The notes below the pieces were generated by a model. That model was given only the letters and a program-made list of their open reading frames with translations. It searched no databases and was not told the origin of the DNA. The position numbers and the translations under genes are program-made. From the NCBI GenBank assembly GCA_020061285.1, contig JAGUYQ010000095.1:1-9290 (forward strand): DNA of 9,290 nucleotides, written 5' to 3'. The DNA comes from Betaproteobacteria bacterium (GTDB taxonomy: Bacteria > Pseudomonadota > Gammaproteobacteria > Burkholderiales > UBA9220). The first letter of the stretch is position 1; each line of letters starts with the position of its first letter. This document shows positions 1-6,424 of the stretch, piece after piece.

Positions 1-1545
1 GATATTGATCGGCCAACCGGTCCCCGACGGATACTGGATCACCTGATTGGCGCCGGTATAGGGAACGGCGGCGGCAAGGGTGGTGCCGGTGGCGTTATCC
101 ACCACGTCGAAGGCGTTGGCGGCGCCGTTGAAGGTAATGGTAACGTTGCCCGTCGGCGGCACCACGGACCCGAGGGTAATGGCCCCGGTGCCGGAGTTGG
201 TGGAAGTCGCGTTGGTGCGCATCGGCGCGGCGGCGGCAATGCGGCTGGTGTCGCTGACGGCCACAGCCATGTCCCGCGAACCGTTGCGGGTGGGGCGAAT
301 CAGGAAACTGTCGCTGGCATTGGGGGCGGTCGTGACCTTGATGGTCATGCCGTCCACCGTCATCGTCGCCGGCACGGCGCTGGTGAAATTGGTGGTGTTA
401 TTGTCGGACAGCCGAATCAGGCTGTAGTTGTTGGCGCCGAGATAGGTCAGGCTGTAGTCGCTGGTGGACAGGGCACCGACATCGCTGATGCCCACCGACA
501 CCGCACCGGCACCGGTGTTCTGGGTATTGGCCAGCACAGAGGGCTGACCGACGGTAAAGAAATCCCCCCCGGCCAAGCCATTGAGGTCCGTGCCCAAGCG
601 GTGCTGATCGTTGAAGGTCTGGGCGATGCCGATGGCAATCCGCCCCAGGGCGTTCTGGGCACTATCGAGGCTCTCGCTGCGGAATTTCAGCAGCCCCCCC
701 AACTGTCCCCCGGTCAACAAGTCGGATTTGATCGCCACGTAGTTGTTGCTGCCGGGGCTGCTCTGATAGAACAGGTCGAGTTGTTCCTGGTCTTCCAACG
801 ATTGCCGCGCGGCCAATTGATACGTGCTCTGTCCCACCACCAAGGCTTGGCCATTGCCGATGAAGACGTTGTAGCTGCCGTCCCCTTGCACCACCACCGA
901 GGTCTTGACCAGGTTATTGAGCTCGGACACCAGTTGGTCGCGCTGATCGTGCAGGTCATTGGCCTTGTCATTGCCGGCGGAACTCTCGGCGACCGTGATC
1001 TGCCTGTTCATGCTGGCGATCTGGGAGGAATAAGAGTTGATTTGCTGGGTAAGGCTGGTGAGCTGGGTATTGATGCCGCCGCGCATATCCCGCAGACGGC
1101 TGTCCAGGGCATGAATCCGCGACACCATCGCCTGGGCGGTGCCGATCATGGACTGGCGGGCGGGAACCGAATTGGGGTTGGCCGCTACGTCGCCCACCCC
1201 CTGGAAGAAGGACCCCAGGGCGGGAGTCAAGCCCGAAGTCTGATCCGCCAGCATGTTGTCGATCTGGCTGATCTGGTCGTAATAGGCCTGCAACTGGTTC
1301 TGCTGGGCGGCCGCCTGCAGCACCTGGGTGTCCAGGTACTGGCTGTAGATACTCTTCACCGTATTCACGTTCACGCCATTGCCGATGAAGCCGGCGCCGG
1401 TGAATTGGGGCACGTTGGTACCTTGTATCGTCTGCTGGCGGCGATACCCCGGGGTATTGACGTTGGCGATGTTGTGCTCGGTGGTCAGGATTCCCGCCTG
1501 GGACGCGAGCAGTGCGCTGATGCCGGTTCCGTAGATGCTTCCCAT
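1..1545 (-). CDS. flgK: Hook-filament junction protein FlgK / HAP1 (3' end outside window)
   Basis: FlgK (HAP1) replaces the FlgD cap at the hook tip and, with FlgL, joins hook to filament. The frame is open from ATG 1545-1543 without a stop to base 1, giving 515 residues. I checked it codon by codon and saw no frameshift. Family marks are the N-terminal MGSIYGTGISALLASQAGIL, the motif NIANVNTPGYRRQQ (25-38), SIYSQYLDTQVLQAAAQQNQ (about 64-83), NDLHDQRDQLVSELN (about 196-210) and GGQLGGLLKFRSESLD (about 279-294) followed by RIAIGIAQTFNDQH. Residues beyond about 345 are the variable, Thr/Ser/Ala-rich outer domain. The C-terminal D1/D0 helices are missing and must lie left of base 1, probably followed by flgL. 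GGGAG at 1558-1554 lies 8 nt before the ATG. Confidence 0.96.
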   Translation of the reverse strand, partial: MGSIYGTGISALLASQAGILTTEHNIANVNTPGYRRQQTIQGTNVPQFTGAGFIGNGVNVNTVKSIYSQYLDTQVLQAAAQQNQLQAYYDQISQIDNMLADQTSGLTPALGSFFQGVGDVAANPNSVPARQSMIGTAQAMVSRIHALDSRLRDMRGGINTQLTSLTQQINSYSSQIASMNRQITVAESSAGNDKANDLHDQRDQLVSELNNLVKTSVVVQGDGSYNVFIGNGQALVVGQSTYQLAARQSLEDQEQLDLFYQSSPGSNNYVAIKSDLLTGGQLGGLLKFRSESLDSAQNALGRIAIGIAQTFNDQHRLGTDLNGLAGGDFFTVGQPSVLANTQNTGAGAVSVGISDVGALSTSDYSLTYLGANNYSLIRLSDNNTTNFTSAVPATMTVDGMTIKVTTAPNASDSFLIRPTRNGSRDMAVAVSDTSRIAAAAPMRTNATSTNSGTGAITLGSVVPPTGNVTITFNGAANAFDVVDNATGTTLAAAVPYTGANQVIQYPSGTGWPINI

Positions 1546-1559
1546 GTCTCATTCTCCCG

Positions 1560-1589
1560 CGCCCCGCCATAGGATTTACGGCTGGGGCG
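1560..1589 (-). promoter_or_regulatory. Leader stem-loop of flgK mRNA
   Basis: CGCCCC (1589-1584), a bulged A (1583) and GCC (1582-1580) pair with GGC (1568-1566) and GGGGCG (1565-1560) around an 11-nt loop, giving a 9-bp GC-rich stem. It would begin within a few nucleotides of the predicted sigma-28 start and end one base before the flgK GGGAG site. It could protect the 5' end of the mRNA or affect ribosome access. The role is inferred. Confidence 0.5.
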
Positions 1590-1597
1590 TTTAGTGT

Positions 1598-1624
1598 TTT
1601 TCGGCACAATCCGCTAAACCTTGA
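1598..1624 (-). promoter_or_regulatory. Sigma-28 (FliA) promoter candidate for flgK
   Basis: On the minus strand, TCAAGGTT (1624-1617), an 11-nt spacer (1616-1606) and GCCGAAAA (1605-1598) fit the FliA consensus TAAAGTTT-N11-GCCGATAA at 6/8 and 7/8 positions with exact spacing. It predicts a start near 1592-1590, about 45 nt before the flgK ATG. flgK is a known FliA-dependent late flagellar gene in enterics, so context and motif agree. Confidence 0.65.
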
Positions 1625-1654
1625 GCCGAAATGCAAAGTCCTTGAACACCCTTT

Positions 1655-1670
1655 AGCACAAAACATACCA
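1655..1670 (-). promoter_or_regulatory. Weaker sigma-54-like site upstream of flgK
   Basis: The minus strand reads TGGTATGTTTTGTGCT. It keeps the invariant GG and GC at the required 10-nt separation and matches about 9 of 12 defined consensus positions. It lies about 30 nt upstream of the sigma-28 site. If active, it would give an earlier, RpoN-dependent flgK transcript with a leader of about 100 nt. The match is modest and could be chance. Confidence 0.3.
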
Positions 1671-1705
1671 AGCCTGAAAGCCGCTACAGGCGGCCACCGG
1701 AACGG

Positions 1706-1747
1706 AAAAACGGGGGAAAACACGGCAAATATTGCCGCCCACGGCAA
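1706..1747 (-). terminator. Hairpin/terminator candidate downstream of flgJ
   Basis: On the minus strand, three alternating 6-mers follow the flgJ stop: TTGCCG (1747-1742), CGGCAA (1737-1732) and TTGCCG (1728-1723). The middle copy can pair with either neighbour. The downstream hairpin (loop TAT) is followed by TGTTTT and, after a C-run, TTTTT (1710-1706). This resembles a weak intrinsic terminator with an alternative upstream fold. The stem is short, so termination may be incomplete and flgK may receive some read-through. Confidence 0.4.
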
Positions 1748-1758
1748 GGCGGAAGGCG

Positions 1759-2745
1759 TCAGCCGGCGAGGGCTTCGCGGAAGGCGGTGCTGGCCATGAT
1801 GCGGGACAGCTTGGCGGAATACATCGGGTCGGTGGCATAGCCCGCCCGCTGCAATTCCTGGGCGAAGGCGTTGGGATCGGAGGCATTCTCCAGCACCGAG
1901 GCGTAGCGCGGGTTGTTTGCCAACAAGCCGGCATAGTCGCGAAAAGCATCGGCGTAGGAGGAATAAGCGCGAAACGGCTCCGTGCGCGCCTGGGGCTGGC
2001 CGTTGACGTATTCGGTGGTGGCCGCCTGGACCACGTCGCCCTTCCAGCCGGCACCGGCCTTGATGCCGAACAGGTTATAGCTGGGCTGGCCGTCCGCGCC
2101 GCGAATCTCGGCCTTGCCCCAGCCACTTTCCAAGGCCGCCTGGGCGATCAGGAAATGGGGCGGCACCCCCAGGGATTGCCCGGCTTCCACCGCATGGGGC
2201 CACAATCGGCTGACGAATTCCTTGCGCCCATCGCCACCGCTGGCGGCGGAAGAGGAGAACGGGACGGGAGAGGCCGGCAGGCCGGCGCGGTCGAGGGACA
2301 TCGGCGCCTGCTCGCCAGCCCGCGGCAAGGGAATGCCCTTCCCGTGCGGCAAAAGGATCGGCGCCGCTTCCGTCTTGAGGGGATAGCCCGCGGGTTCTTT
2401 CCCATCCCCCGTGGCTTCGGGCGGGATGCTTTTTTCGTAGGCCCGCATCAACTGCTGCGTCAGGGATTCCGCCAAGCCCATTCCCTTGCCGGTGGAAGCG
2501 ATTTTCTGCGCCATCTGCTGATCCAGCATCTGGGTAAACATGCGGCTCTGGTCGTTATCGAACAGCGGGTCCTCGGGAGTGGCCTCGCGCATGCTCTTGA
2601 ACAGGATGTTCAGAAACAGGGCCTCGAACTGCTTGGCGGCGGATTTCACCGCCTCCTTGGGGTCCTGTTTGGCCTGCAAGCGCAAGCTGTCCACGCTCTG
2701 GACATCCAGGGCCAGCTTGCCGGTGAGGTCGAGGTTGTTGATCAT
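1759..2745 (-). CDS. flgJ: FlgJ: rod-capping protein fused to peptidoglycan hydrolase
   Basis: FlgJ acts in the periplasm, capping rod assembly with its N-terminal half and cutting a hole in peptidoglycan with its C-terminal half. The rod-binding domain is at residues about 30-105 (AAKQFEALFLNILFKSMREA, then MFTQMLDQQMAQKIAS). A Pro/Gly/Ser-rich linker spans about 106-173. The glucosaminidase-type (GH73) domain is at about 175-325, with the candidate catalytic Glu206 in AQAALESGWGK, NLFGIK at 224-229, Glu245 in ATTEYVNG and the FRAYSSYADAFRDY block at 258-271. The 328 residues match dual-domain FlgJ of beta- and gammaproteobacteria; several other lineages have only the rod-binding half. The only in-frame start near the N-terminus is ATG 2745-2743, since an in-frame TAA lies at 2766-2764. 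No convincing Shine-Dalgarno precedes it. Stop is TGA at 1761-1759. Confidence 0.96.
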   Translation of the reverse strand: MINNLDLTGKLALDVQSVDSLRLQAKQDPKEAVKSAAKQFEALFLNILFKSMREATPEDPLFDNDQSRMFTQMLDQQMAQKIASTGKGMGLAESLTQQLMRAYEKSIPPEATGDGKEPAGYPLKTEAAPILLPHGKGIPLPRAGEQAPMSLDRAGLPASPVPFSSSAASGGDGRKEFVSRLWPHAVEAGQSLGVPPHFLIAQAALESGWGKAEIRGADGQPSYNLFGIKAGAGWKGDVVQAATTEYVNGQPQARTEPFRAYSSYADAFRDYAGLLANNPRYASVLENASDPNAFAQELQRAGYATDPMYSAKLSRIMASTAFREALAG

Positions 2746-2816
2746 TTTGTAGTTGCTAGCAGGTTACTGGGGATGGGGCCGGCCAGCAACGGGTAACTCG
2801 CCGTCTTCCACCCGCA
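2746..2816 (-). other. Spacer between flgI and flgJ with complementary segments
   Basis: This 71-nt spacer has no clear Shine-Dalgarno for flgJ and no promoter I recognise. On the minus strand, GTTAC (2797-2793) is complementary to GTAAC (2767-2763), and GTTGCT (2790-2785) to AGCAAC (2757-2752). The pairs are interleaved, as in an H-type pseudoknot. A short frame of 18 codons starting MMRVEDGEL (2820-2764) crosses it, preceded by GGAAG, and ends 18 nt before the flgJ ATG. Its translation is unproven. Confidence 0.3.
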
Positions 2817-3923
2817 TCATATCACTTCCAGTTCGGCGCGCAGGGCGCCCGCCGCCTTCATCGCCTGCAGAATGGAAAGCAGGTCCTGGGCCGTCGCGCC
2901 GACGGAGTTGAGGGCCTTCACCACATCGCCCAGGGAAACGCTCTGGGGCACGGTCACCAGTTGCCCCTTGTCGGCCTTGATCTCGATCTGGGAGCGTTGC
3001 AGGGCCACGGTGCGGCCGGCGGACAAGGCCCCGGGCTGGCTCACCACCGGCTCGGCGCTGATGGTCACGGACAGGTTGCCGTGGGCGACGGCGCAAGGGT
3101 CCACCGTCACGGTCTGGTTCATCACGATGGAACCGGTGCGGGCGTTGAGAATCACCTTGGCCGCGGTTTCCCCCGGCTCGACGTGCAGGTTCTCGATGCG
3201 GGACAGGAAGGCCACCCGCTGGTTGTTGTCCCGCGGCGCCGCCACCTGGATCAAGCGCCCATCCAGGGCGCGGGCGGTGCCGTTGCCGTAGGCCAAATTG
3301 ACAGCCAGGGCGACGCGGTTGGCGGTGGTGAAATCGCTATCGTGCAGTTCCAGGTTGACGAAATCCCCCTGACCCAGCGGGGTATTCACCCCCCGCTCCA
3401 CCGTCGCCCCGGCGGCGATGCGCCCGGAGGACAACTGGTTCACCTGGGTGCTGGCGCCTCCCGCCGCCGCGCCGGCGCCGCCGATCACCACGTTGCCCTG
3501 GGCGATGGCGTAGACCTGGTTGTCGGCGCCCTTCAGGGGGGTCATCAGCAACGTACCGCCCCGCAGGGATTTGGCGTTACCCATGGAAGACACGGTGACG
3601 TCGATGGTCTGGCCGGGGCGGGCATAGGCCGGGAGCGAGGAGGTGATCATCACCGCCGCCACGTTTTTCAGTTGCAGGTTGGTGCCGGGGGGAATGACGA
3701 TGCCGAGCTGGTTCATCATGCTGATGATGCTTTGCACCGTGAAGGGCGTCTGGGTGGTCTGGTCACCGGTTCCATCCAGGCCCACCACCAGGCCGTAGCC
3801 CACCAGTTGGTTGGAGCGGACCCCTTGCACCGAGGCCAGGTCCTTGATCCGCTCGGCCTGGGCGCTGGTGGCGAACAGGGCCGCCACCAGGATAAAGAGG
3901 AATTGCCGCAGCGCGGTGTTCAT
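2817..3923 (-). CDS. flgI: Flagellar P-ring protein FlgI
   Basis: FlgI forms the P ring around the distal rod in the periplasm at the peptidoglycan layer. The start at ATG 3923-3921 gives a Sec signal peptide (MNTALRQFLFILVAALFATSAQA, shown here as two parts: MNTALRQFLF and ILVAALFATSAQA) cleaved before ERIKDLASVQG. Family signatures are VRSNQLVGYGLVVGLDGTGD at 35-54, TVQSIISMMNQLGI at 62-75 and AVAHGNLSVTI at 278-288. Length is 368 residues, normal for the family. A second ATG at 3938-3936 would add MKGEA and overlap the flgH stop by one base. I prefer the internal ATG because AAAGG (3935-3931) sits 7 nt before it and the outer ATG has no such site. The mature protein appears to have only one cysteine (Cys277), so the intramolecular disulfide known in enteric FlgI cannot form. 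Confidence 0.96.
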   Translation of the reverse strand: MNTALRQFLFILVAALFATSAQAERIKDLASVQGVRSNQLVGYGLVVGLDGTGDQTTQTPFTVQSIISMMNQLGIVIPPGTNLQLKNVAAVMITSSLPAYARPGQTIDVTVSSMGNAKSLRGGTLLMTPLKGADNQVYAIAQGNVVIGGAGAAAGGASTQVNQLSSGRIAAGATVERGVNTPLGQGDFVNLELHDSDFTTANRVALAVNLAYGNGTARALDGRLIQVAAPRDNNQRVAFLSRIENLHVEPGETAAKVILNARTGSIVMNQTVTVDPCAVAHGNLSVTISAEPVVSQPGALSAGRTVALQRSQIEIKADKGQLVTVPQSVSLGDVVKALNSVGATAQDLLSILQAMKAAGALRAELEVI

Positions 3924-3937
3924 GGCTTCGCCTTTCA

Positions 3938-4627
3938 TCAGAACGGCATCACCGTCAGGAAGAAGCGGGCCAACATAGTCATCATCTGGGCCTTGTCGAT
4001 GCTCTCTTCGCCCTTGTACTCGACGCGGGCGTCGGCAATCTGGGTCGAGGACACGGTATTGGCGCCGGTGATGTAAGTCGGGTTCACCACCCCGGACAGG
4101 CGCAGGTATTCGGTCTTGTGATCGATGCCCACCTGCTTCTCGCCGCTGACGATCAGGTTGCCGTTAGGCAGAACCTCCACCACCGTGACGGTGATCGTGC
4201 CGGTAAAGGTGCCGGAATTGTCGTTCTGGTTCTTGTCGGCGGCACTGTTGGCGGCGGAGGTGTCCAGCAGGGTAGTGCTGACCGTGGTGGCGCCGCCGGT
4301 GGTGGTGCTGGTGCCGCCGCCGAAGATGCGCGGATCCAGCTTGTAGGTGCTGCTGCTGTTGTGGCTGTCGTTCTTGTTGGTTTTGGAACTGGCGCTGTTT
4401 TTCTCGTTGATCACCACGGTCAGCGTATCGCCCACGTAACGGGCGCGGCGATCCTCGAACAGATTCATGCGGCTGGTGCTCGCCTGATAGATGGCGCCGT
4501 TGCCGCTTTGCACCTGGGGCTGGGGAGCGGGCCGGGCCGACATGGGTTGATATACGTTGGTGGAAGGCGGGGTGGCGCAACCGGCCACCAGGGCCAGCAA
4601 TCCGAATCCGAGGGCTTTGCGCAGCAT
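3938..4627 (-). CDS. flgH: Flagellar L-ring protein FlgH (outer-membrane lipoprotein)
   Basis: FlgH forms the L ring in the outer membrane, the outer part of the bushing around the rod. The N-terminus MLRKALGFGLLALVAGCATP is a lipoprotein signal with lipobox LVAGC and predicted lipidated Cys17. The mature protein has the family blocks NLFEDRRARYVGDTLTVVI (55-73), LPNGNLIVSGEKQV (153-166), LRLSGVVNPTYI (175-186) and NTVSSTQIADARVEYKGEES (190-209), and it ends in aromatic-rich RFFLTVMPF. Length is 229 residues, as usual. I place the start at ATG 4627-4625 because it gives the lipobox at the right distance and has GGAG at 4638-4635 (7-nt spacing). An in-frame extension to 4738 has no family similarity and crosses the putative promoter. 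The TGA stop (3940-3938) overlaps an ATG just upstream of flgI. It is likely the first gene of a flgHIJ unit. Confidence 0.97.
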   Translation of the reverse strand: MLRKALGFGLLALVAGCATPPSTNVYQPMSARPAPQPQVQSGNGAIYQASTSRMNLFEDRRARYVGDTLTVVINEKNSASSKTNKNDSHNSSSTYKLDPRIFGGGTSTTTGGATTVSTTLLDTSAANSAADKNQNDNSGTFTGTITVTVVEVLPNGNLIVSGEKQVGIDHKTEYLRLSGVVNPTYITGANTVSSTQIADARVEYKGEESIDKAQMMTMLARFFLTVMPF

Positions 4628-4661
4628 GGCGAATCTCCAATAGAGCGATTGCCATCCATGA

Positions 4662-4677
4662 TGCAATTCCCATGCCA
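4662..4677 (-). promoter_or_regulatory. Sigma-54 (-24/-12) promoter candidate for flgHIJ
   Basis: The minus strand reads TGGCATGGGAATTGCA, which matches 11 of 12 defined positions of the sigma-54 consensus TGGCACG-N4-TTGCW. The invariant GG (4676-4675) and GC (4664-4663) are exactly 10 nt apart. It lies downstream of the flgG terminator candidate. It predicts transcription starting near 4651, giving a leader of about 24 nt that contains the flgH GGAG site. Such a promoter needs RpoN and an enhancer-binding activator of the FleQ/FlrC type, neither of which is encoded here. I saw no obvious activator site. Confidence 0.65.
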
Positions 4678-4743
4678 GACGCCTGGAATCCGGCAGAGAG
4701 CGGCAGGGACGGGGCAACCGCCTCGCCTCCGCAGGCAAAGCGG

Positions 4744-4786
4744 AAAAAGCTACCGCCCCGGCGGCGAAAATTGCCGTCGGGGCGGT
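4744..4786 (-). terminator. Intrinsic terminator candidate downstream of flgG
   Basis: On the transcribed minus strand, arms 4786-4773 and 4765-4752 can form a 14-bp stem (ACCGCCCCGACGGC against GCCGCCGGGGCGGT) with one A:C mismatch and a 7-nt loop. After the spacer AGC comes TTTTT at 4748-4744. It begins 17 nt past the flgG stop. Stem length, GC content and the T-run fit a Rho-independent terminator for the flgB-G transcript. It could instead be a partial terminator or an mRNA-stabilising hairpin within a longer operon. Confidence 0.7.
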
Positions 4787-4803
4787 CAGCCATCAGAAGG
4801 AAA

Positions 4804-5589
4804 TCACATCTGCGTCAGCTTTTGCAGCATCTGGTCGGACACGGTAATGGCCTTGGAGTTGAGTTCGAAGGCCCGCTGGGCCTGGATCATGTTCACCAAC
4901 TCCTCCGCCACGTTGACGTTGGAGGTTTCCACATAGCCCTGGTTGAGCACGCCGAGGCCGTTGGTTCCCGGCGTGTTGGGCTGGGGCGCGCCGGAAGAGG
5001 CGGTTTCCACATACAGGTTCTCCCCCGCGCTCTGCAAGCCGGCGGGGTTGATGAAATTCACCAGTTGGATGTTGCCGATCTGGGTGGTCTGGGGCGGGTT
5101 GCCGGGCTGGGTCACCGATACCGTGCCGTCCTTGGCCACCGTCACGGACAAGGCATCGGCGGGAATCGTCAAAGCCGGCTGCACCTGGTAGCCACTGGAA
5201 GTCACCACCTGCCCCTGATTATCCATTTGAAACGACCCGTCCCGGGTATAGGCGGTGGAGCCGTCGGGCATCAATATCTGGAAAAAACCGCGGCCATTGA
5301 TGGCCACATCCAGGGTATTCCCGGTCTGCTGCAAGTTTCCCTGGGTATGAATGCGTTCCGCCGCTACCGGCCGCACCCCGGTGCCGAGCTGGAAGCCCGA
5401 GGGGAGCTGGGTTTGCTGGGATGACTGGGCGCCGGGCTGGCGAATGGTCTGATAGAGCAAATCCTCGAACACCGCGCGGGTACGCTTGAAACCATTGGTG
5501 CTGACGTTGGCCAGGTTGTTGGAAATGACGTCGATGTTGGTCTGCTGGGCATCCAGACCGGTCTTGGCAATCCACAGGGAGCGAATCAT
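4804..5589 (-). CDS. flgG: Flagellar distal rod protein FlgG
   Basis: FlgG builds the distal rod, the drive shaft that passes through the P and L rings. The 261 residues almost equal the enteric protein (260). The N-terminus has [20 protein letters not shown] and the rod motif at 24-35 ([14 protein letters not shown]). Residues about 46-65 ([20 protein letters not shown]) are the FlgG-specific segment that keeps the rod straight and that hook protein lacks. The beta core is at 78-125 and the C-terminal helix at 223-261 ([20 protein letters not shown], ending MLQKLTQM). ATG at 5589-5587 has GGAG 6 nt upstream. Stop is TGA at 4806-4804. It is followed by a strong hairpin with a T-tract, so it is probably the last gene of its transcript. 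Confidence 0.97.
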   Translation of the reverse strand: MIRSLWIAKTGLDAQQTNIDVISNNLANVSTNGFKRTRAVFEDLLYQTIRQPGAQSSQQTQLPSGFQLGTGVRPVAAERIHTQGNLQQTGNTLDVAINGRGFFQILMPDGSTAYTRDGSFQMDNQGQVVTSSGYQVQPALTIPADALSVTVAKDGTVSVTQPGNPPQTTQIGNIQLVNFINPAGLQSAGENLYVETASSGAPQPNTPGTNGLGVLNQGYVETSNVNVAEELVNMIQAQRAFELNSKAITVSDQMLQKLTQM

Positions 5590-5600
5590 TTTTTACTCCA

Positions 5601-5639
5601 GTCGAGAGTCGAGGGCGGAGAGAGAAGAGTGCTCTCGAC
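5601..5639. repeat. Inverted repeat in the flgF-flgG spacer
   Basis: GTCGAGAG at 5601-5608 is perfectly repeated in inverted orientation as CTCTCGAC at 5632-5639, with 23 nt between. A partial extra copy (GTCGAGGG, 5608-5615) lies inside. The 69-nt flgF-flgG gap (5590-5658) is otherwise only the flgG ribosome binding site. It could be an mRNA hairpin or a protein-binding palindrome. No promoter motif was recognised there. Confidence 0.4.
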
Positions 5640-5658
5640 CCTCAGCTCACCACGTTTA

Positions 5659-6402
5659 TTACGCATTGAGGTTCATGATGCGGCTGGCCTGCTGGGCATC
5701 GCTGTCGGCGGTGCGCAGCAGGCGCATGTTCATTTCGAACTGGCGAGCCTGGTCGATCATGCTCACCAGGGACTCCACCACGTTGACGTTGCTTCCCTCC
5801 AGGGCGCCGGAGGCGAGCTTGACGTTGACGTCGGCCGGCGCCGGGTTGCCGTCCTTCAGGCGAAACAAGCCGTCGCCGCTCTTCTCCAGGTCCGCCTCGG
5901 GGGGGTTGACCAGCTTGATCCGCCCCAGCACCGCCACGGTGTTGGGCGTCTGATCGGTGGGAACGGTAGAAATAGTGCCGTCCTTGCCGACGCTGACCAC
6001 CACGTTGGGCGGAATGGCAATGGGGCCGGCGTCCCCCATCACATTGAAACCATTGCGGGTTTGCAGCACGCCGTTGGGGTTCATCTGCAAGCTGCCGTTG
6101 CGGGTGTAGGCCTCGGTACCATCGGCCATCTGCACCGCGATCCAGCCCTTGCCCTCCACCGCCACGTCCAGGTCGCGCCCAGTCTGCTGCAACACGCCGG
6201 GGGTAAAATCGGCGCCGACGGTGGAGTCGGTGACGAACACCCGCGTCGGCATGCCGTCGCCGTACACCGGCAGGGCGCGGAAGGCGTTGATCTCGGCGCG
6301 GAAGCCGGTGGTGGAGGCATTCGCCAGGTTGTGGGCCGTCGCCGCCTGTTGGTACATGGCGTGCTTGGCGCCGGCCATGGCGACATAGATCAGCTTGTCC
6401 AC
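5659..6402 (-). CDS. flgF: Flagellar proximal rod protein FlgF
   Basis: FlgF is the rod subunit linking the proximal rod to the FlgG distal rod. The 247 residues agree with the family length of about 250. The N-terminus MDKLIYVAMAGAKHAMYQQA is a recognisable FlgF start, followed by the rod motif at 24-35 (HNLANASTTGFRAE). The shared FlgE/F/G core is at about 74-115 (QQTGRDLDVAVEGKGWIAVQ, AYTRNGSLQMNPNG) and the C-terminal helix at about 203-247 (EGSNVNVVESLVSMIDQARQ). The start codon is GTG (6402-6400). The choice is fixed by GGGAGG at 6415-6410 with 7-nt spacing and by alignment of the N-terminus with known FlgF proteins. It lies 22 nt after flgE and 69 nt before flgG. Confidence 0.96.
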   Translation of the reverse strand: MDKLIYVAMAGAKHAMYQQAATAHNLANASTTGFRAEINAFRALPVYGDGMPTRVFVTDSTVGADFTPGVLQQTGRDLDVAVEGKGWIAVQMADGTEAYTRNGSLQMNPNGVLQTRNGFNVMGDAGPIAIPPNVVVSVGKDGTISTVPTDQTPNTVAVLGRIKLVNPPEADLEKSGDGLFRLKDGNPAPADVNVKLASGALEGSNVNVVESLVSMIDQARQFEMNMRLLRTADSDAQQASRIMNLNA

Positions 6403-6424
6403 GCTTCAGCCTCCCGAGCCGCGC

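Noticed and set aside
1680..1694. Small hairpin GCCGC-TACAG-GCGGC in the flgJ-flgK gap as a terminator
   Set aside because: The stem is only 5 bp and only a three-base T-run follows on the minus strand. Such short GC hairpins are expected by chance at this base composition.
968..1747. Minus-strand frame of 259 codons overlapping the flgJ-flgK gap and flgK
   Set aside because: It is out of frame with flgK, whose own frame is open from 1545 to base 1 with full family signatures. The product is Arg/Pro/Gly-rich with no recognisable domain.
3924..3938. Earlier FlgI start (MKGEA) overlapping the flgH stop
   Set aside because: Possible, but it has no Shine-Dalgarno. The ATG at 3923 has AAAGG at ideal spacing and gives a standard signal peptide.
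4628..4738. N-terminal extension of FlgH by 37 residues
   Set aside because: The lipobox signal peptide begins at the ATG at 4627, which has a good ribosome site. The extension would place the signal internally and cross the promoter candidate.
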